36,477 nucleotides of DNA from Acidobacteriota bacterium (GCA_018268785.1 JAFDVY010000028.1:1-36477), one strand, 5' to 3'; positions 15,989-24,740 are shown, counted from the first letter of the stretch. Notes: a model not told the origin generated them from the letters alone. Numbers and translations are program-made.

Positions 15989-17041
15989 GTGCATTCGTTA
16001 CAAACTTTGGGCTGGTGTGAGTTTTTTGAAAAGCAGTGGCGGCAAAAACAGAAACCTGATTTAGTTCGAGCAAGAATCGCCGAAGAAAACCGTGGGCTAT
16101 ACAGGATTGCTTCCGAAAACGACGATGCCTGGGCCGATTTGCGCGGAAAGCTTCGCCACGAAGCGGCTTCTCGCGCGATGCTCCCGGCAGTCGGAGATTG
16201 GGTGCTCGTAGAGGAGCGCGACACTCGGGCGACAATCCATTTCCTGTTCGAGCGGTGCAGTAAATTCTCGCGCAAGGTTGCCGGGAAAAAAGTTGAAGAA
16301 CAAATCCTCGCGGCGAACGTGGATACCGTGTTCATCGTCACTTCGCTGAACCGGGAATTCAATGCACGGCGCATCGAAAGATATCTGACGCTGGCGTGGG
16401 AGAGCGGCGCGCGGCCCGTCGTCGTGTTGAATAAGGCCGATCTCTGCGAGAATCTGCCAGCGCTTCGTGCCGATGCGGAAGAAGCGGCGATTGGCGTGCG
16501 AACGATTGTGACTAGCATCGTTACCGGAGAGGGAATCGAAGAACTACGCGAAGTTGTGCGCAAGGGCGGCACAACCGCGCTTCTCGGCTCTTCCGGCGTC
16601 GGCAAATCCTCCCTCATCAACGCCATTCTCGATCGCGAAATTCAAACGACGAGCGAAACGCGAGATGGAGACGACAAGGGGCGGCATACGACAACTTCGC
16701 GGCAGTTGATTGTGGTTCCGGGCGGAGGCGTTTTGCTCGATACGCCGGGAATGAGGGAGCTGCAGCTTTGGGATGCGAGCGAAGGGATTTCGCGGGCGTT
16801 TGCGGACATCGAAGATTTGGCAGCGCGGTGCAAGTTCCGGGATTGCTCGCACAAACACGAACCGGGTTGCGCGGTTCGCGAAGCGATGGATGAAGAGCGC
16901 TTGGCCAACTATCACAAGTTGCAACGGGAGGAAGAATTTCTCGCGTCGAAACAGGATGATGCATTGCGCTCGCAACGGACGAACGAGCTGCGAAAAATGA
17001 TGAAAAGCGTGAACAAGTTTTATCGCGAACGAGGGCGGTAG
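15989..17041 (+). CDS. rsgA: Ribosome small subunit-dependent GTPase RsgA (YjeQ/EngC)
   Basis: The 350-residue protein is the circularly permuted GTPase that helps mature and check the 30S subunit. An N-terminal OB fold (~25-105) is followed by the permuted G motifs: G4 NKAD, then G1 GSSGVGKS, G2 in the GRHTTTSRQL segment, and G3 DTPG. A C-terminal zinc knuckle carries Cys and His ligands in CKFRDCSHKHEPGC. Length is normal. The GTG start at 15989 is fixed by GAGGAG at 15977-15982, six bases upstream. It is preceded by the hairpin-rich leader and is convergent with the aldehyde dehydrogenase gene. Confidence 0.96.
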   Translation: MHSLQTLGWCEFFEKQWRQKQKPDLVRARIAEENRGLYRIASENDDAWADLRGKLRHEAASRAMLPAVGDWVLVEERDTRATIHFLFERCSKFSRKVAGKKVEEQILAANVDTVFIVTSLNREFNARRIERYLTLAWESGARPVVVLNKADLCENLPALRADAEEAAIGVRTIVTSIVTGEGIEELREVVRKGGTTALLGSSGVGKSSLINAILDREIQTTSETRDGDDKGRHTTTSRQLIVVPGGGVLLDTPGMRELQLWDASEGISRAFADIEDLAARCKFRDCSHKHEPGCAVREAMDEERLANYHKLQREEEFLASKQDDALRSQRTNELRKMMKSVNKFYRERGR

Positions 17042-17078
17042 AGACGGCATGGGCGGCCGTTGTGGCCGCCCATGTCTC
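17041..17078. repeat. Long GC-rich inverted repeat at the rsgA stop codon
   Basis: GAGAC and ATGGGCGGCC (17049-17058) pair with GGCCGCCCAT (17064-17073) and GTCTC around a GTTGT loop, with a 3-base bulge (GGC) on the left arm: 15 pairs in all. No T tract follows on either strand, so it is a strong structure but not a classical intrinsic terminator. It could block read-through between the convergent genes. Confidence 0.65.
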
Positions 17079-17137
17079 GCCGAAACGTTCTTGAAGTCGG
17101 ACTACTTGGGTGCAGGCTCTCCACGTCGCGGTCCTTC

Positions 17138-17157
17138 GGACATCTTCTTGGATGTCC
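17138..17157. repeat. Second inverted repeat between rsgA and the aldehyde dehydrogenase
   Basis: GGACATC and GATGTCC pair around a TTCTTG loop, next to GGTCCTTCG and CTCAGGATGAC. The phrase CTCAGGATGAC is one I associate with dispersed intergenic repeats in soil bacteria, but I cannot count copies from one window. Confidence 0.45.
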
Positions 17158-17190
17158 TCAGGATGACGACGCGCTTGGTCGTTTCACTGC

Positions 17191-18660
17191 TCAGAGTTTT
17201 ACCGTCACGGTTTTTACTTCGGTGTAATTGGCGAGGCCGTATTCGCCCAGTTCGCGGCCGATGCCGGATTGTTTGAATCCGCCGAAGGGAGCTGCGGCGT
17301 CAAAGACGTCGTAGCAGTTGACCCAGACCGTGCCGGCGCGAACGGAATCGGCGATGGCGTGGGCCTTGGTGATGTCCTGTGTCCAGACGGCGGCGGCGAG
17401 GCCGTACATATTTTTGTTGGCGCGCTCGACGACTTCGCCCAGATCCTTGAATTTGAGAATGGACATGACCGGGCCGAAGATCTCTTCCTGCGCGATCTTC
17501 ATGTTGTCTTGTACGTCGGCGAAAACAGTTGGCTCGATGAAGTAGCCTTTGTCGCCGACGCGATTGCCACCCGCCACGAGTTTGGCTTTGTCCTGCTTTC
17601 CTGACTCGATGTAGCCCATGACCTTGTTGAATTGTTCCTGATCGACTTGCGGGCCTTGCTCAGTATTCTTGTCGAAGGGATTGCCGACGATGCGTTTCTT
17701 GGCGCGCGCGACGCTTCGTTCCACGAATTCGTCATAGCATTTTTCTTCGACGAAAGTGCGGGAACCGGCGCAGCAGCACTGGCCCTGGTTAAAGAAGAGC
17801 GCGAAGTGCGCGCCTTCGACGGCTTTTTCCATGTCCGCGTCACTGAAAATGATGTTGGGGCTTTTGCCGCCGAGTTCGAGCGTAACGCGCTTCAAGTTTG
17901 TGTCTGCCGCGGCGCGCATGATGAGGTGACCAACTTCGGTCGAGCCGGTGAAGGCGACTTTGTCCACGTCCATGTGGCGCGCGATGGCAGCACCCGCCGT
18001 TGGGCCGTAGCCGGGAAGAAGATTCACTACGCCTTCCGGGAATCCAGCCTCAAGAATTAGTTCACCAACACGAAGTGCAGAGAGAGGGGTTTGCTCGGCG
18101 GGCTTCATTACCACGGTGCAACCCGTGGCGAGCGCGGGGCCAAGTTTCCATGCTTGCATCAGCAGCGGGAAATTCCACGGAATGATTTGGCCGACAACGC
18201 CGACCGGCTCGTGTTTTGTATATGTAAAATAGCGTCCGCTGACAGGAATGGTTTTGCCTTGGAGTTTGTCGGCCCATCCGGCGTAATAGCGATAGCAGGC
18301 GATGGTGAGCGGAAGATCAGCGGCGCGGGCGACGCTGTACGGCTTGCCGTTGTCGAGCGCTTCAAGTTGCGCGAGTTCGTCGGCATGTTTTTCAATGAGG
18401 TCGGCGAGCCGGTTCATCAGGAGGCCGCGCTGCGAAGAGGGCATTTTCTTCCAAGCGCCCTTTTCAAAGGCCGCGCGAGCTGCGGCGACGGCTTTGTCAA
18501 CGTCGGCCGCGTCGGCTTCAGCGACTTGGGTGATGACTTCGCCGGTGGCGGGGTTGAGGGTCGGGAAAGACTTGCCGGAAGCGGCTTCCACCCATTTGTT
18601 GTTGATCAGAAGTTTGGTTGCGCTGATTTTTACTGTGGGTTCCAAGACTGCCGTTGCCAT
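17191..18660 (-). CDS. NAD(P)-dependent aldehyde dehydrogenase (ALDH1/betaine-aldehyde type)
   Basis: The 489-residue protein oxidises an aldehyde to the acid. It shows the full catalytic set of the ALDH superfamily: PWNFP (oxyanion Asn), the nucleotide-binding region ending FTGSTEVG, general base Glu in LELGGKSPN, and the nucleophile in NQGQCCC at residues 291-297, where Cys296 aligns with the catalytic position. EEIFGPV and [13 protein letters not shown] mark the C-terminus. Overall it is closest to the ALDH1/plant-type tetrameric enzymes that act on medium or aromatic aldehydes; the exact substrate cannot be told. ATG 18660 has AGGAGG six bases upstream. It faces rsgA tail to tail and is divergent from the GH109 gene, with no obvious pathway partner nearby. 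Confidence 0.93.
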   Translation of the reverse strand: MATAVLEPTVKISATKLLINNKWVEAASGKSFPTLNPATGEVITQVAEADAADVDKAVAAARAAFEKGAWKKMPSSQRGLLMNRLADLIEKHADELAQLEALDNGKPYSVARAADLPLTIACYRYYAGWADKLQGKTIPVSGRYFTYTKHEPVGVVGQIIPWNFPLLMQAWKLGPALATGCTVVMKPAEQTPLSALRVGELILEAGFPEGVVNLLPGYGPTAGAAIARHMDVDKVAFTGSTEVGHLIMRAAADTNLKRVTLELGGKSPNIIFSDADMEKAVEGAHFALFFNQGQCCCAGSRTFVEEKCYDEFVERSVARAKKRIVGNPFDKNTEQGPQVDQEQFNKVMGYIESGKQDKAKLVAGGNRVGDKGYFIEPTVFADVQDNMKIAQEEIFGPVMSILKFKDLGEVVERANKNMYGLAAAVWTQDITKAHAIADSVRAGTVWVNCYDVFDAAAPFGGFKQSGIGRELGEYGLANYTEVKTVTVKL

Positions 18661-18892
18661 GGGAGGCCTCCTAGCGAGATCGCTGGCTGGACAAACAAAA
18701 GAAGGTTACTCCTGTGAGGAAAGGGAAGCAACGAAGGATAGAAATCAGAGACCAGACGGCAACGCTTCTGAAGGAGACCGCTCCCCTAAGGACAGGAATT
18801 TTGCGGGTGAAGCAGTGGTTGCGGCCTCTGCCGAGCAATTCTCTGTTTTCTGCACGAAGGTTACGAATAACTTCGAATCATTACGAAAAGCG

Positions 18893-18921
18893 TTGCCAAG
18901 TGTGTGTCGGCAGGCTATAAA
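18893..18921 (+). promoter_or_regulatory. Sigma70-like promoter of the GH109 / acetyltransferase pair
   Basis: TTGCCA (18893-18898) and TATAAA (18916-18921) are separated by exactly 17 bases, with four and five matches to consensus respectively. Transcription would begin near 18928, leaving a short leader with AAAGGAG five bases before the ATG at 18945. It is among the best promoter matches in the window. Confidence 0.65.
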
Positions 18922-18944
18922 ACCGCGTTGGTAAAGGAGACGCC

Positions 18945-20333
18945 ATGACGAAGGATAGGAAGAGCGAAGAGCGCGGAGTTTCCCGGCGGCAGTTGCTGAA
19001 GACGGGAGCCGGCTTGATTGGTGCCGGGCTGACGATGGGCGAGCGGCCGGCGTTTGGACTGGAACCGCCCATGAGCGCGCCTGCTGGCGCGGAATCGCCG
19101 AACGAGACGATGATCGGGGTGAAATTTGAGCCGCGGGATGTTGTGCGCGTGGGAATTATCGGTGTGGGTGGCCGCGGGACGGAGATGCTGGGGAATTTTC
19201 TGGCGCTGGAACATGTGCAGGTGAACGCGATTTGCGATGTGGTACGAGACAAAGCGATTCATGCGCAAGGATTGGCGGAAAAAGCAGAGCGAAAAAAGCC
19301 GGAGATTTATACGGCTGGGGATCACGATTTCGAGAACTTGTGCAAGCGCGACGACCTGGATTTTATTTATGTGGCGACGCCTTGGGACTGGCATGCGCCG
19401 ATGGCGCTGGCGAGCATGAACGCGGGCAAGCATGTGGGCGTGGAAGTGCCGGCGGTCAATACACTGGAAGAGTGCTGGCAGCTTGTAGATACATCGGAGA
19501 AAACGCGGCGGCACTGCATGATCATGGAAAACTGCTGTTATGGCGAACATGAACTGCTGGTGCTGAACATGATTCGCGCCGGGCTGTTTGGGGATTTACT
19601 GCACGGCGAGGCGGCGTATCTGCACGATTTGCGGGAAGAGATTTTTGGAGACAAGGGGGAAGGGTTGTGGAGGCGAGCGCCGCATACGACGCGGAACGGG
19701 AATCTCTATCCGACGCATGGGCTCGGACCGGTTTCGAATTACATGGGGATCAATCGTGGGGATCGGTTCGACTACATGGTGTCCATGAGTTCGCCGCCAA
19801 AAGGTTTTGAGGCGTATCGCACGTCAAAGATTCCGAAAGACAGCCCGAAGTGGAAAGAGAAATACATTTGCGGCGACATGAACACGTCGCTGATCAAGAC
19901 GGCGAATGGATTGACGATCATGCTGCAACACGATGTGAGCAATCCACGGCCGTATAGCCGAATCAATGCGATTTCCGGGGTAAAAGGAATTTTCCGGGAC
20001 TATCCAGCACGGATTTACTTTGATGGACAGCCCGGAGACGAGGCGTACACGGGTATTGAGACGTACAAGGAAAAGTACACGCATAAGCTTTGGAAAGAAG
20101 AAGGGGAGACGGCCAAGGGACGCGGCCATGGCGGGATGGATTTCATCATGTTCTACCGATTGGTGCAGTGCTTAAGGCAGGGTCTGGAACCGGATATGGA
20201 TGTGTACGATGCGGCGAGCTGGAGCTCGCCCGCCGCGCTGAGCGAAAAGTCCGTGGCGCAAGGCAGCATTCCGGTAAAGTTTCCCGACTTTACGCGGGGA
20301 AAATGGAAGCAACGCTCCGGAGCCGCGATCTAA
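18945..20333 (+). CDS. Tat-exported glycoside hydrolase family 109 (alpha-N-acetylgalactosaminidase type), Gfo/Idh/MocA fold
   Basis: The 462-residue protein begins with a twin-arginine signal (SRRQLLKTGAG, Arg14-Arg15), followed by a Rossmann NAD-binding motif (VGIIGVGGRG). The body matches GH109, whose members bind NAD tightly and cleave alpha-GalNAc by an oxidation-elimination mechanism. Matching signatures are EECWQLVDTSEKTRRHCMIMEN, YLHDLR (Tyr225, His227), RNGNLYPTHGLGPV (Tyr255, His258), INRGDRFDYMVSMSS, HGGMD and LDVYDAA-like DMDVYDAASW. The usual EKP of the superfamily is EVP here. It would act outside the cytoplasm after folding with NAD inside. It has its own promoter and its stop overlaps the next gene's start. 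An ordinary sugar dehydrogenase is the less likely alternative. Confidence 0.85.
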   Translation: MTKDRKSEERGVSRRQLLKTGAGLIGAGLTMGERPAFGLEPPMSAPAGAESPNETMIGVKFEPRDVVRVGIIGVGGRGTEMLGNFLALEHVQVNAICDVVRDKAIHAQGLAEKAERKKPEIYTAGDHDFENLCKRDDLDFIYVATPWDWHAPMALASMNAGKHVGVEVPAVNTLEECWQLVDTSEKTRRHCMIMENCCYGEHELLVLNMIRAGLFGDLLHGEAAYLHDLREEIFGDKGEGLWRRAPHTTRNGNLYPTHGLGPVSNYMGINRGDRFDYMVSMSSPPKGFEAYRTSKIPKDSPKWKEKYICGDMNTSLIKTANGLTIMLQHDVSNPRPYSRINAISGVKGIFRDYPARIYFDGQPGDEAYTGIETYKEKYTHKLWKEEGETAKGRGHGGMDFIMFYRLVQCLRQGLEPDMDVYDAASWSSPAALSEKSVAQGSIPVKFPDFTRGKWKQRSGAAI

Positions 20334-21529
20334 TGGCATCGGCGACAGTCACAGCGCCAGTGGCGGCGCCTCGCAATGTAGCGGTGGATGCGTATCGCGG
20401 ATTCGTGATGTTGCTCATGATGGCGGAAGTGCTCCGTTTTTCGGAAATCGCCGACGCGTATCCCGGCAGTCTTTTCTGGAAATTCCTGAGCTACAACCAG
20501 TCGCATGTCGAGTGGGCAGGATGCTCGCTCCACGACACGATCCAGCCAGGGTTTTCGTTTCTGGTGGGGGTAGCGCTTCCGTATTCGATTGCGAGCCGCA
20601 CGGCGAAAGGGAAGAGTTTTGGCAATCAACTGGGGCACGCCATCTGGCGATCCCTGGTTTTGATTCTGCTGGGATTTTTTCTGCGGTCGCTCGGCCATTC
20701 CAGGACTTATTTCACCTTCGAAGACACGCTGACGCAGATCGGTCTCGGATACGTGTTTCTGTTCCTTCTCGGGCATGCGAAGGAAAAATGGCAGTGGGTC
20801 TCGCTGGGAGCGATTTTGTTTGGTTACTGGCTCGCGTGGGCGTTGTATCCGGCGGCTGGCGCAGGCTTTGACTGGCAGTCAGTCGGCGTGCCGGCGAATT
20901 GGACACATCACTACCACGGTTTGATGGCGCACTGGAACAAGAACGCGAACCTGGGGAATGTGTTCGACCAATGGTTCTTGAACCTGTTTCCACGCAAGAA
21001 GCCATTTGTGTTCAACGATGGCGGGTATTTGACGCTGAGTTTTATTCCAACGCTAGGGACGATGATTCTAGGTTTAGTTGCCGGGCGCTGGCTGCGAGCG
21101 GCGGCTCCAAAGATACCGTTTCGGAACTTGCTTCTGGCGGGTGGTGCTGGGGTTGTTTTGGGATTGCTGCTGCATTTCGCCGGGATTTGCCCAATCGTGA
21201 AAAGAATCTGGACTCCAAGCTGGGTACTGTTCAGTGGGGGGATTTGCTTTCTGACGCTAGCGGCATTTGCGTGGCTGATTGAAGGGAGAAGCTATCGCAA
21301 GTGGGCGTTTCCGCTAGTGGTTATCGGAATGAACTCGATTGCTGCGTATTTGATTGCACATTTGCTGCCGGACTTTGTGAGCACGTCTTTCGCGATTCAT
21401 TTGGGGCCGCATGCGTTTGCATTTGCGGGCAGAGGACTGGAACCCCTGATGCAAGGGTGCGCCATGCTGCTGGTGTACTGGTTAATTCTGCTTTGGATGT
21501 ATCGCAGGAAACTCTTCCTGCGGATCTGA
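20333..21529 (+). CDS. Membrane acetyltransferase of the HGSNAT/NagX (DUF5009) type
   Basis: The 398-residue product is a multipass membrane protein with about ten hydrophobic helices. Its N-terminus (VDAYRGFVMLLMM) and the following QSHVEWAGCSLHDTIQPGF segment match the heparan-alpha-glucosaminide N-acetyltransferase family, which moves an acetyl group from cytoplasmic acetyl-CoA across the membrane to an amino sugar. His58 aligns with the active-site His of human HGSNAT (H-x-x-W-x-G). The ATG at 20333 is inside the TAATG overlap with the GH109 stop, so translation is coupled. The open frame extends upstream to 20090, but that part overlaps the GH109 gene and has no family similarity. Substrate is inferred from the family and the neighbour. 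Confidence 0.82.
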   Translation: MASATVTAPVAAPRNVAVDAYRGFVMLLMMAEVLRFSEIADAYPGSLFWKFLSYNQSHVEWAGCSLHDTIQPGFSFLVGVALPYSIASRTAKGKSFGNQLGHAIWRSLVLILLGFFLRSLGHSRTYFTFEDTLTQIGLGYVFLFLLGHAKEKWQWVSLGAILFGYWLAWALYPAAGAGFDWQSVGVPANWTHHYHGLMAHWNKNANLGNVFDQWFLNLFPRKKPFVFNDGGYLTLSFIPTLGTMILGLVAGRWLRAAAPKIPFRNLLLAGGAGVVLGLLLHFAGICPIVKRIWTPSWVLFSGGICFLTLAAFAWLIEGRSYRKWAFPLVVIGMNSIAAYLIAHLLPDFVSTSFAIHLGPHAFAFAGRGLEPLMQGCAMLLVYWLILLWMYRRKLFLRI

Positions 21530-21630
21530 TCGCCTCAAGAATTCATCTGACTCTCTTGCGAGGCCGCGCACTGGAGATGCCGGGCTGAAGTCGCAGCGTT
21601 GCATTTTCGGAAAAGCCAGCAGGTTCGGAA

Positions 21631-22065
21631 TCAAGAGTGCCATGGGTCGTAGGAGCCGAAGTACCAGATATGGCCTTCGAGGTCGCGGCAAGCGTAACTG
21701 CGGCCGCCGTGAGCTTCGTCGCGAATATCCATGATGATTTCGGCTCCGGCGGCTTTGGCGCGAGCGTAGTGCGCATCGCAATCGGAGACGACGACGTAGC
21801 AGCTTTGCGTTTCCGCACCGCCAATTTCGTCGGGCTGCTTCATCAGTTTGCTGAATTCGTTGTCCTTGATGGAGCCGAGCATGATCATGCCGGCGCCGAA
21901 AGCGAGCTGGGCGTGGACAACGGTGTTGTTTTCGCCCGGAACGACCAGATGTTTTTCAAAACCGAAGGCATTGCAGAGCCAGTCGATTGCAATTGGAGCG
22001 TTGCGATAACGCATGCCTGGGATAATGGATGAACCGGCAGCGGGAGTAGGTTTTGCGGTTGCCAT
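21631..22065 (-). CDS. VOC-superfamily (glyoxalase/PhnB-like) protein
   Basis: The 144-residue protein has two beta-alpha-beta-beta-beta halves typical of the vicinal-oxygen-chelate superfamily: MRYRNAPIAIDWLCNAFGF, HAQLAFGAGMIMLGS, CYVVVSDCDAHYARAKAAGAEI, and SYACRDLEGHIWYFGSYDPW. It is nearest the PhnB/glyoxalase-like subgroup, whose members are mostly of unknown activity. Candidate metal ligands are His46-region and the Glu of DLEGH. AAAGGAG lies seven bases before the ATG at 22065. No neighbouring pathway explains the substrate. Confidence 0.85.
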   Translation of the reverse strand: MATAKPTPAAGSSIIPGMRYRNAPIAIDWLCNAFGFEKHLVVPGENNTVVHAQLAFGAGMIMLGSIKDNEFSKLMKQPDEIGGAETQSCYVVVSDCDAHYARAKAAGAEIIMDIRDEAHGGRSYACRDLEGHIWYFGSYDPWHS

Positions 22066-22182
22066 GGGTTCGCTCCTTTGTGAGAATTCCGGCGACTTTC
22101 GCGACTATTGCACATAGTACGCGCGAGAACCATCAAGAATTTCTCGCCCAGCGGGCGAACCAGGGCAAGGCAAAGCAAAGAC

Positions 22183-22202
22183 GGAGGGGCAAAAGCCCCT
22201 CC
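22183..22202 (-). terminator. Probable intrinsic terminator of dps
   Basis: GGAGGGGC and GCCCCTCC form an eight-pair stem around a four-base loop. Reading in the direction of dps, the stem is followed by a T-rich stretch (GTCTTTGCTTTG) rather than a pure T run, so termination may be imperfect. It lies 23 bases beyond the dps stop. Confidence 0.65.
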
Positions 22203-22225
22203 GCTTTTGCTTACGGTGCGAACAA

Positions 22226-22855
22226 TCAGTCGGCGGAAGCAGCTCTTGTTTGCACAGGGTTGTCGGCTCTTACGAGTGGCACGTCAACTAGATGTTCGGA
22301 TAGGAACCAGACTTGAAGCTCGTTAGTGCGAATGATGTCGCTGACGAGGAGGTCGTTGGTGCCGTCGTCGCCGGATTCAGAGGCTTCCCTGGCCATGGTA
22401 CGTGCTTCCTTGAGAAGGATCTCGTGGGCCTCGAGAAGGCGGGATATTTGCACAGGAGCTTCCTCGCGGCCACGTGGCGGGCGAGGAATGATGGTGGTCT
22501 CGGCAATATCCGCAGCCATGGCGAGGCTTACGCCGCCAAGAAGCTGGATGCGCTCGGCGAGAGAATCCACCAATTCGTTCTGCTCTTCGTAATGCTTATC
22601 AAAGAGCAGATGAAGCTGGTAAAAGGTGTGACCTGCCACCTGCCAATGATGCTTTTTGTAGAGGTCTCGAAGGGTGATGGTGTCGGCGAGAACCTGATTC
22701 AGATTCTCGACGCTGTGTGCGCAGGCGTCTAAGTCCAGGGCGATGGACAGCTTTGCGATTTTGCCGTAGGGCTGAATCTCTGCGGAGCGCTGATGAAGAA
22801 TGGGTCGCGAGCGTTCTGTGCCTTCCAGGGAGCTGGATGCTGCTTTCTTGGCCAT
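22226..22855 (-). CDS. dps: Dps-family DNA-protecting ferritin-like protein
   Basis: The 209-residue protein belongs to the Dps family, which forms a 12-subunit cage that oxidises and stores iron and coats DNA under stress. The ferroxidase helix motifs are present: KKHHWQVAGHTFYQLHLLFD, then HYEEQNELVDSLAERIQLLGG. The conserved His, Asp and Glu of this pair of helices line the inter-subunit iron site. The first ~30 residues are Lys/Arg/Ser-rich, which may bind DNA, and a short ~15-residue tail follows the last helix. AAAGGAG sits six bases before the ATG at 22855. A terminator-like hairpin follows the gene. Confidence 0.92.
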   Translation of the reverse strand: MAKKAASSSLEGTERSRPILHQRSAEIQPYGKIAKLSIALDLDACAHSVENLNQVLADTITLRDLYKKHHWQVAGHTFYQLHLLFDKHYEEQNELVDSLAERIQLLGGVSLAMAADIAETTIIPRPPRGREEAPVQISRLLEAHEILLKEARTMAREASESGDDGTNDLLVSDIIRTNELQVWFLSEHLVDVPLVRADNPVQTRAASAD

Positions 22856-23218
22856 TAGAGTCTCCTTTAGATGCGGCTAAATTGGGGTGCCATTGTGTTG
22901 GATGCGACGGGTTGTGGGTAAGTCGCGGCTGTGTTTCTTCCATTGGCAAGGGAAGGGAGAAAGCAGGAAGGACAGGTTGGGGTTGTTTTGTAAGTTTAAG
23001 AAAACAAGAGTGTTAGATAATCTTGGTTCTAGTACGAGCGTAAGAAAAGGGTATAGGACAGGCAGTATTCCAAATTGAACCCCTGTACCATGCTTTCAGC
23101 AGGAGCTCTCACCGAAACTGTCCTTACGGACAGGCTGCACTCGAAGACGGACAGGTCCCCCGTAGAGTGCAACTGATTCAGAAGCCGCTCCGAATCGGAG
23201 AGGCGAGGTTGCGGGACT
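22856..23218. other. Divergent intergenic region between dps and the NlpC/P60-like gene
   Basis: About 360 bases without a supportable gene. A GATAAT hexamer at 23016-23021 in an AT-rich stretch could be a -10 box of a plus-strand promoter, but no -35 is convincing. I see no OxyR- or PerR-like site that I could defend for dps control. Confidence 0.4.
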
Positions 23219-23662
23219 ATGAAGCTGCTGCTGACATTTCTGATCGCCGCCACAGGAATTTTTTTCGCTCAACCAAAAACCTACGTGGATGCGCTGCGAT
23301 CCTACAACGGGACGGCTTACCTGGAAGAGACCTGCTCGGCGCTGATCTGCCAGGCGCATGATCGAGTATCAAAGAAAGAGGTGCATTGCACGGCAAAGGA
23401 ACTGTGGGCCGGATGCGATGGGAATCTGGAAAAAGTGACGGAAGCGGAAAGTTTGAAGAAGCTGGATTGGAGCAAAGTGAAGCCGGGAGATGTGCTGGCG
23501 GTGAATGGAGTGCACGTAGTGGCTTATTTGGGAAATGGACAGTGCATCGATTCGGCTCCGCTGCAGGGGGGAGTTGCAGAAGTGAGCGCGGATGAATTGG
23601 AGCAGAAAATCTACGACCCCTGGTTCAACGGGCCGGTGCGAGTGGAGCGCTGGCTGAACTAG
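23219..23662 (+). CDS. Small secreted NlpC/P60-like cysteine hydrolase
   Basis: The 147-residue protein has a signal peptide (MKLLLTFLIAATGIFFA, ~17 residues) and a papain-like arrangement of catalytic residues: Cys39 in LEETCSALICQ at the start of a helix, His99 in NGVHVVAYLGNG, and Asp111 in CIDSAP, which follows as the third polar position. This is the order of NlpC/P60 and CHAP peptidoglycan hydrolases. The protein is shorter than a standard NlpC/P60 domain with its SH3 repeats and has no cell-wall-binding domain. Two extra Cys (C57, C66) may form a disulfide. The gene is flanked by a strong terminator. The family call is moderate; the substrate (cell-wall peptide or other amide) is inferred. 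Confidence 0.65.
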   Translation: MKLLLTFLIAATGIFFAQPKTYVDALRSYNGTAYLEETCSALICQAHDRVSKKEVHCTAKELWAGCDGNLEKVTEAESLKKLDWSKVKPGDVLAVNGVHVVAYLGNGQCIDSAPLQGGVAEVSADELEQKIYDPWFNGPVRVERWLN

Positions 23663-23684
23663 GAGATTTGAAAGAGGAATTTTG

Positions 23685-23722
23685 TCGCGGACAGGGAGAT
23701 GCCCAGTCCGCGATTTTGTTTC
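23685..23722 (+). terminator. Intrinsic terminator after the NlpC/P60-like gene
   Basis: TCGCGGAC (23685-23692) pairs perfectly with GTCCGCGA (23706-23713), the loop contains a further GGG/CCC pairing, and TTTTGTTTCT follows directly. This is a classical stem plus T-run 22 bases after the stop codon. Confidence 0.85.
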
Positions 23723-23735
23723 TAAGTGAGCGCGA

Positions 23736-24740
23736 CTAATGAACGTTGGTGGCAGCGTCGTTGAGCAGCATTGCGAGGCGAATGCCTGCCATTGCGAGGC
23801 GTTCCCGGATCACGTCGGAAACATCGTCCTGATAGGGTTGGCCAACTTTTAGATGTTTGTGGAACATGCGGTTGCCGATGCGATTGTTGTCGGAGCAGGC
23901 GTTTACAACGGCGTCGGGGTGATTGTCCACGGGGATGAGCTTGGGAAGGTCACCGTAGGCGATGTCTTCGGCGTGTTGGAAGCTGTCCCAGGCCCAGTCC
24001 TCTTCGCTGATGGGTTCCACCTGCCATCCGAGAATTTGCGATGCAAAGCTCGAGTCCAGAAAGTCGGCGTAGGCCTGCACGGAAGCGGGTGCCGCGGCAG
24101 TCATGTCTTTTTCCACCATATCGGTGTCCCAGATGCCGTGGAGGTCTGGGGTGTAAGTGTCAGGGACGACAGTGCCGTGGTCTTTGGAGGGCGTGGGTTT
24201 GTGCGTAAAGAAGGTCAGGGAAACGCAGTTGCCACCGCGATCGCCATTCGTGGTGCAGTGCAGAGGCTGATGGATGTCGCCGGCGAAATGGATGATATAG
24301 CGGACGGCTGCGGCCCGTTCTGGATCTGTTTTGGAAGAATCTTCGAGGATTGCCATCTGTGCTTTTAGTGCTTCCACGATGCAACTGGCGGAGTCCGCGC
24401 AAATAGCCGCAATCGAGGACGGGCTGGCGGAGCCTCGGGGTATATCCACAAAATGCCAGCCTCCATCCTTTACTCCATCCTGATTGCGGACGGCGTCGGC
24501 CCATGTGGCTGCGGCGGCATACGAATCCAAGCCCAGGGTCTTGCAACTAATAGGGGAGGTGTGTCTTCCAGGGTCGACGGCGAGAAACTTGTCAGCCAAT
24601 ACTTTTGCGGCGTTGGTGAGGTGCTTTTTTGCGATGAGAGCGACGATTTGATGCCCTTTGCAGCCCCAGCCATAAGCAGAAGGGGAAAAATGGACACACG
24701 AAAACAATACGAGGGCCGACACGAGCAAACGATATTTCAT
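23736..24740 (-). CDS. Secreted S1/P1-type zinc nuclease
   Basis: The product (334 aa from ATG 24740) is an exported S1/P1 nuclease, a trinuclear-zinc enzyme that hydrolyses single-stranded nucleic acid and 3'-nucleotides. The signal peptide ends at PSAYG, exposing the mature N-terminal Trp that itself binds zinc (WGCKGHQIVALIA). Further ligands are in YAAAATWADAVR, WHFVDIP and HFAGDIHQPLHC, and in LHGIWDTDMV. AAGGAG is eight bases upstream of ATG 24740; the frame is open to 24818, but the extra 26 residues carry no signal. Likely role is scavenging phosphate or nucleosides from environmental nucleic acid. It is the last gene of the minus-strand run RNase J - MFS - nuclease, though 90 bases separate it from the transporter. 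Confidence 0.92.
   Translation of the reverse strand: MKYRLLVSALVLFSCVHFSPSAYGWGCKGHQIVALIAKKHLTNAAKVLADKFLAVDPGRHTSPISCKTLGLDSYAAAATWADAVRNQDGVKDGGWHFVDIPRGSASPSSIAAICADSASCIVEALKAQMAILEDSSKTDPERAAAVRYIIHFAGDIHQPLHCTTNGDRGGNCVSLTFFTHKPTPSKDHGTVVPDTYTPDLHGIWDTDMVEKDMTAAAPASVQAYADFLDSSFASQILGWQVEPISEEDWAWDSFQHAEDIAYGDLPKLIPVDNHPDAVVNACSDNNRIGNRMFHKHLKVGQPYQDDVSDVIRERLAMAGIRLAMLLNDAATNVH

Noticed and set aside
15733..16626. 297-codon minus-strand open frame over rsgA and its leader
   Set aside because: Ser/Arg-rich with no motif; the plus strand encodes a complete RsgA.
20090..20332. N-terminal extension of the membrane acetyltransferase frame
   Set aside because: It overlaps the end of the GH109 gene in another frame and lacks family similarity; the TAATG start at 20333 gives the expected N-terminus.
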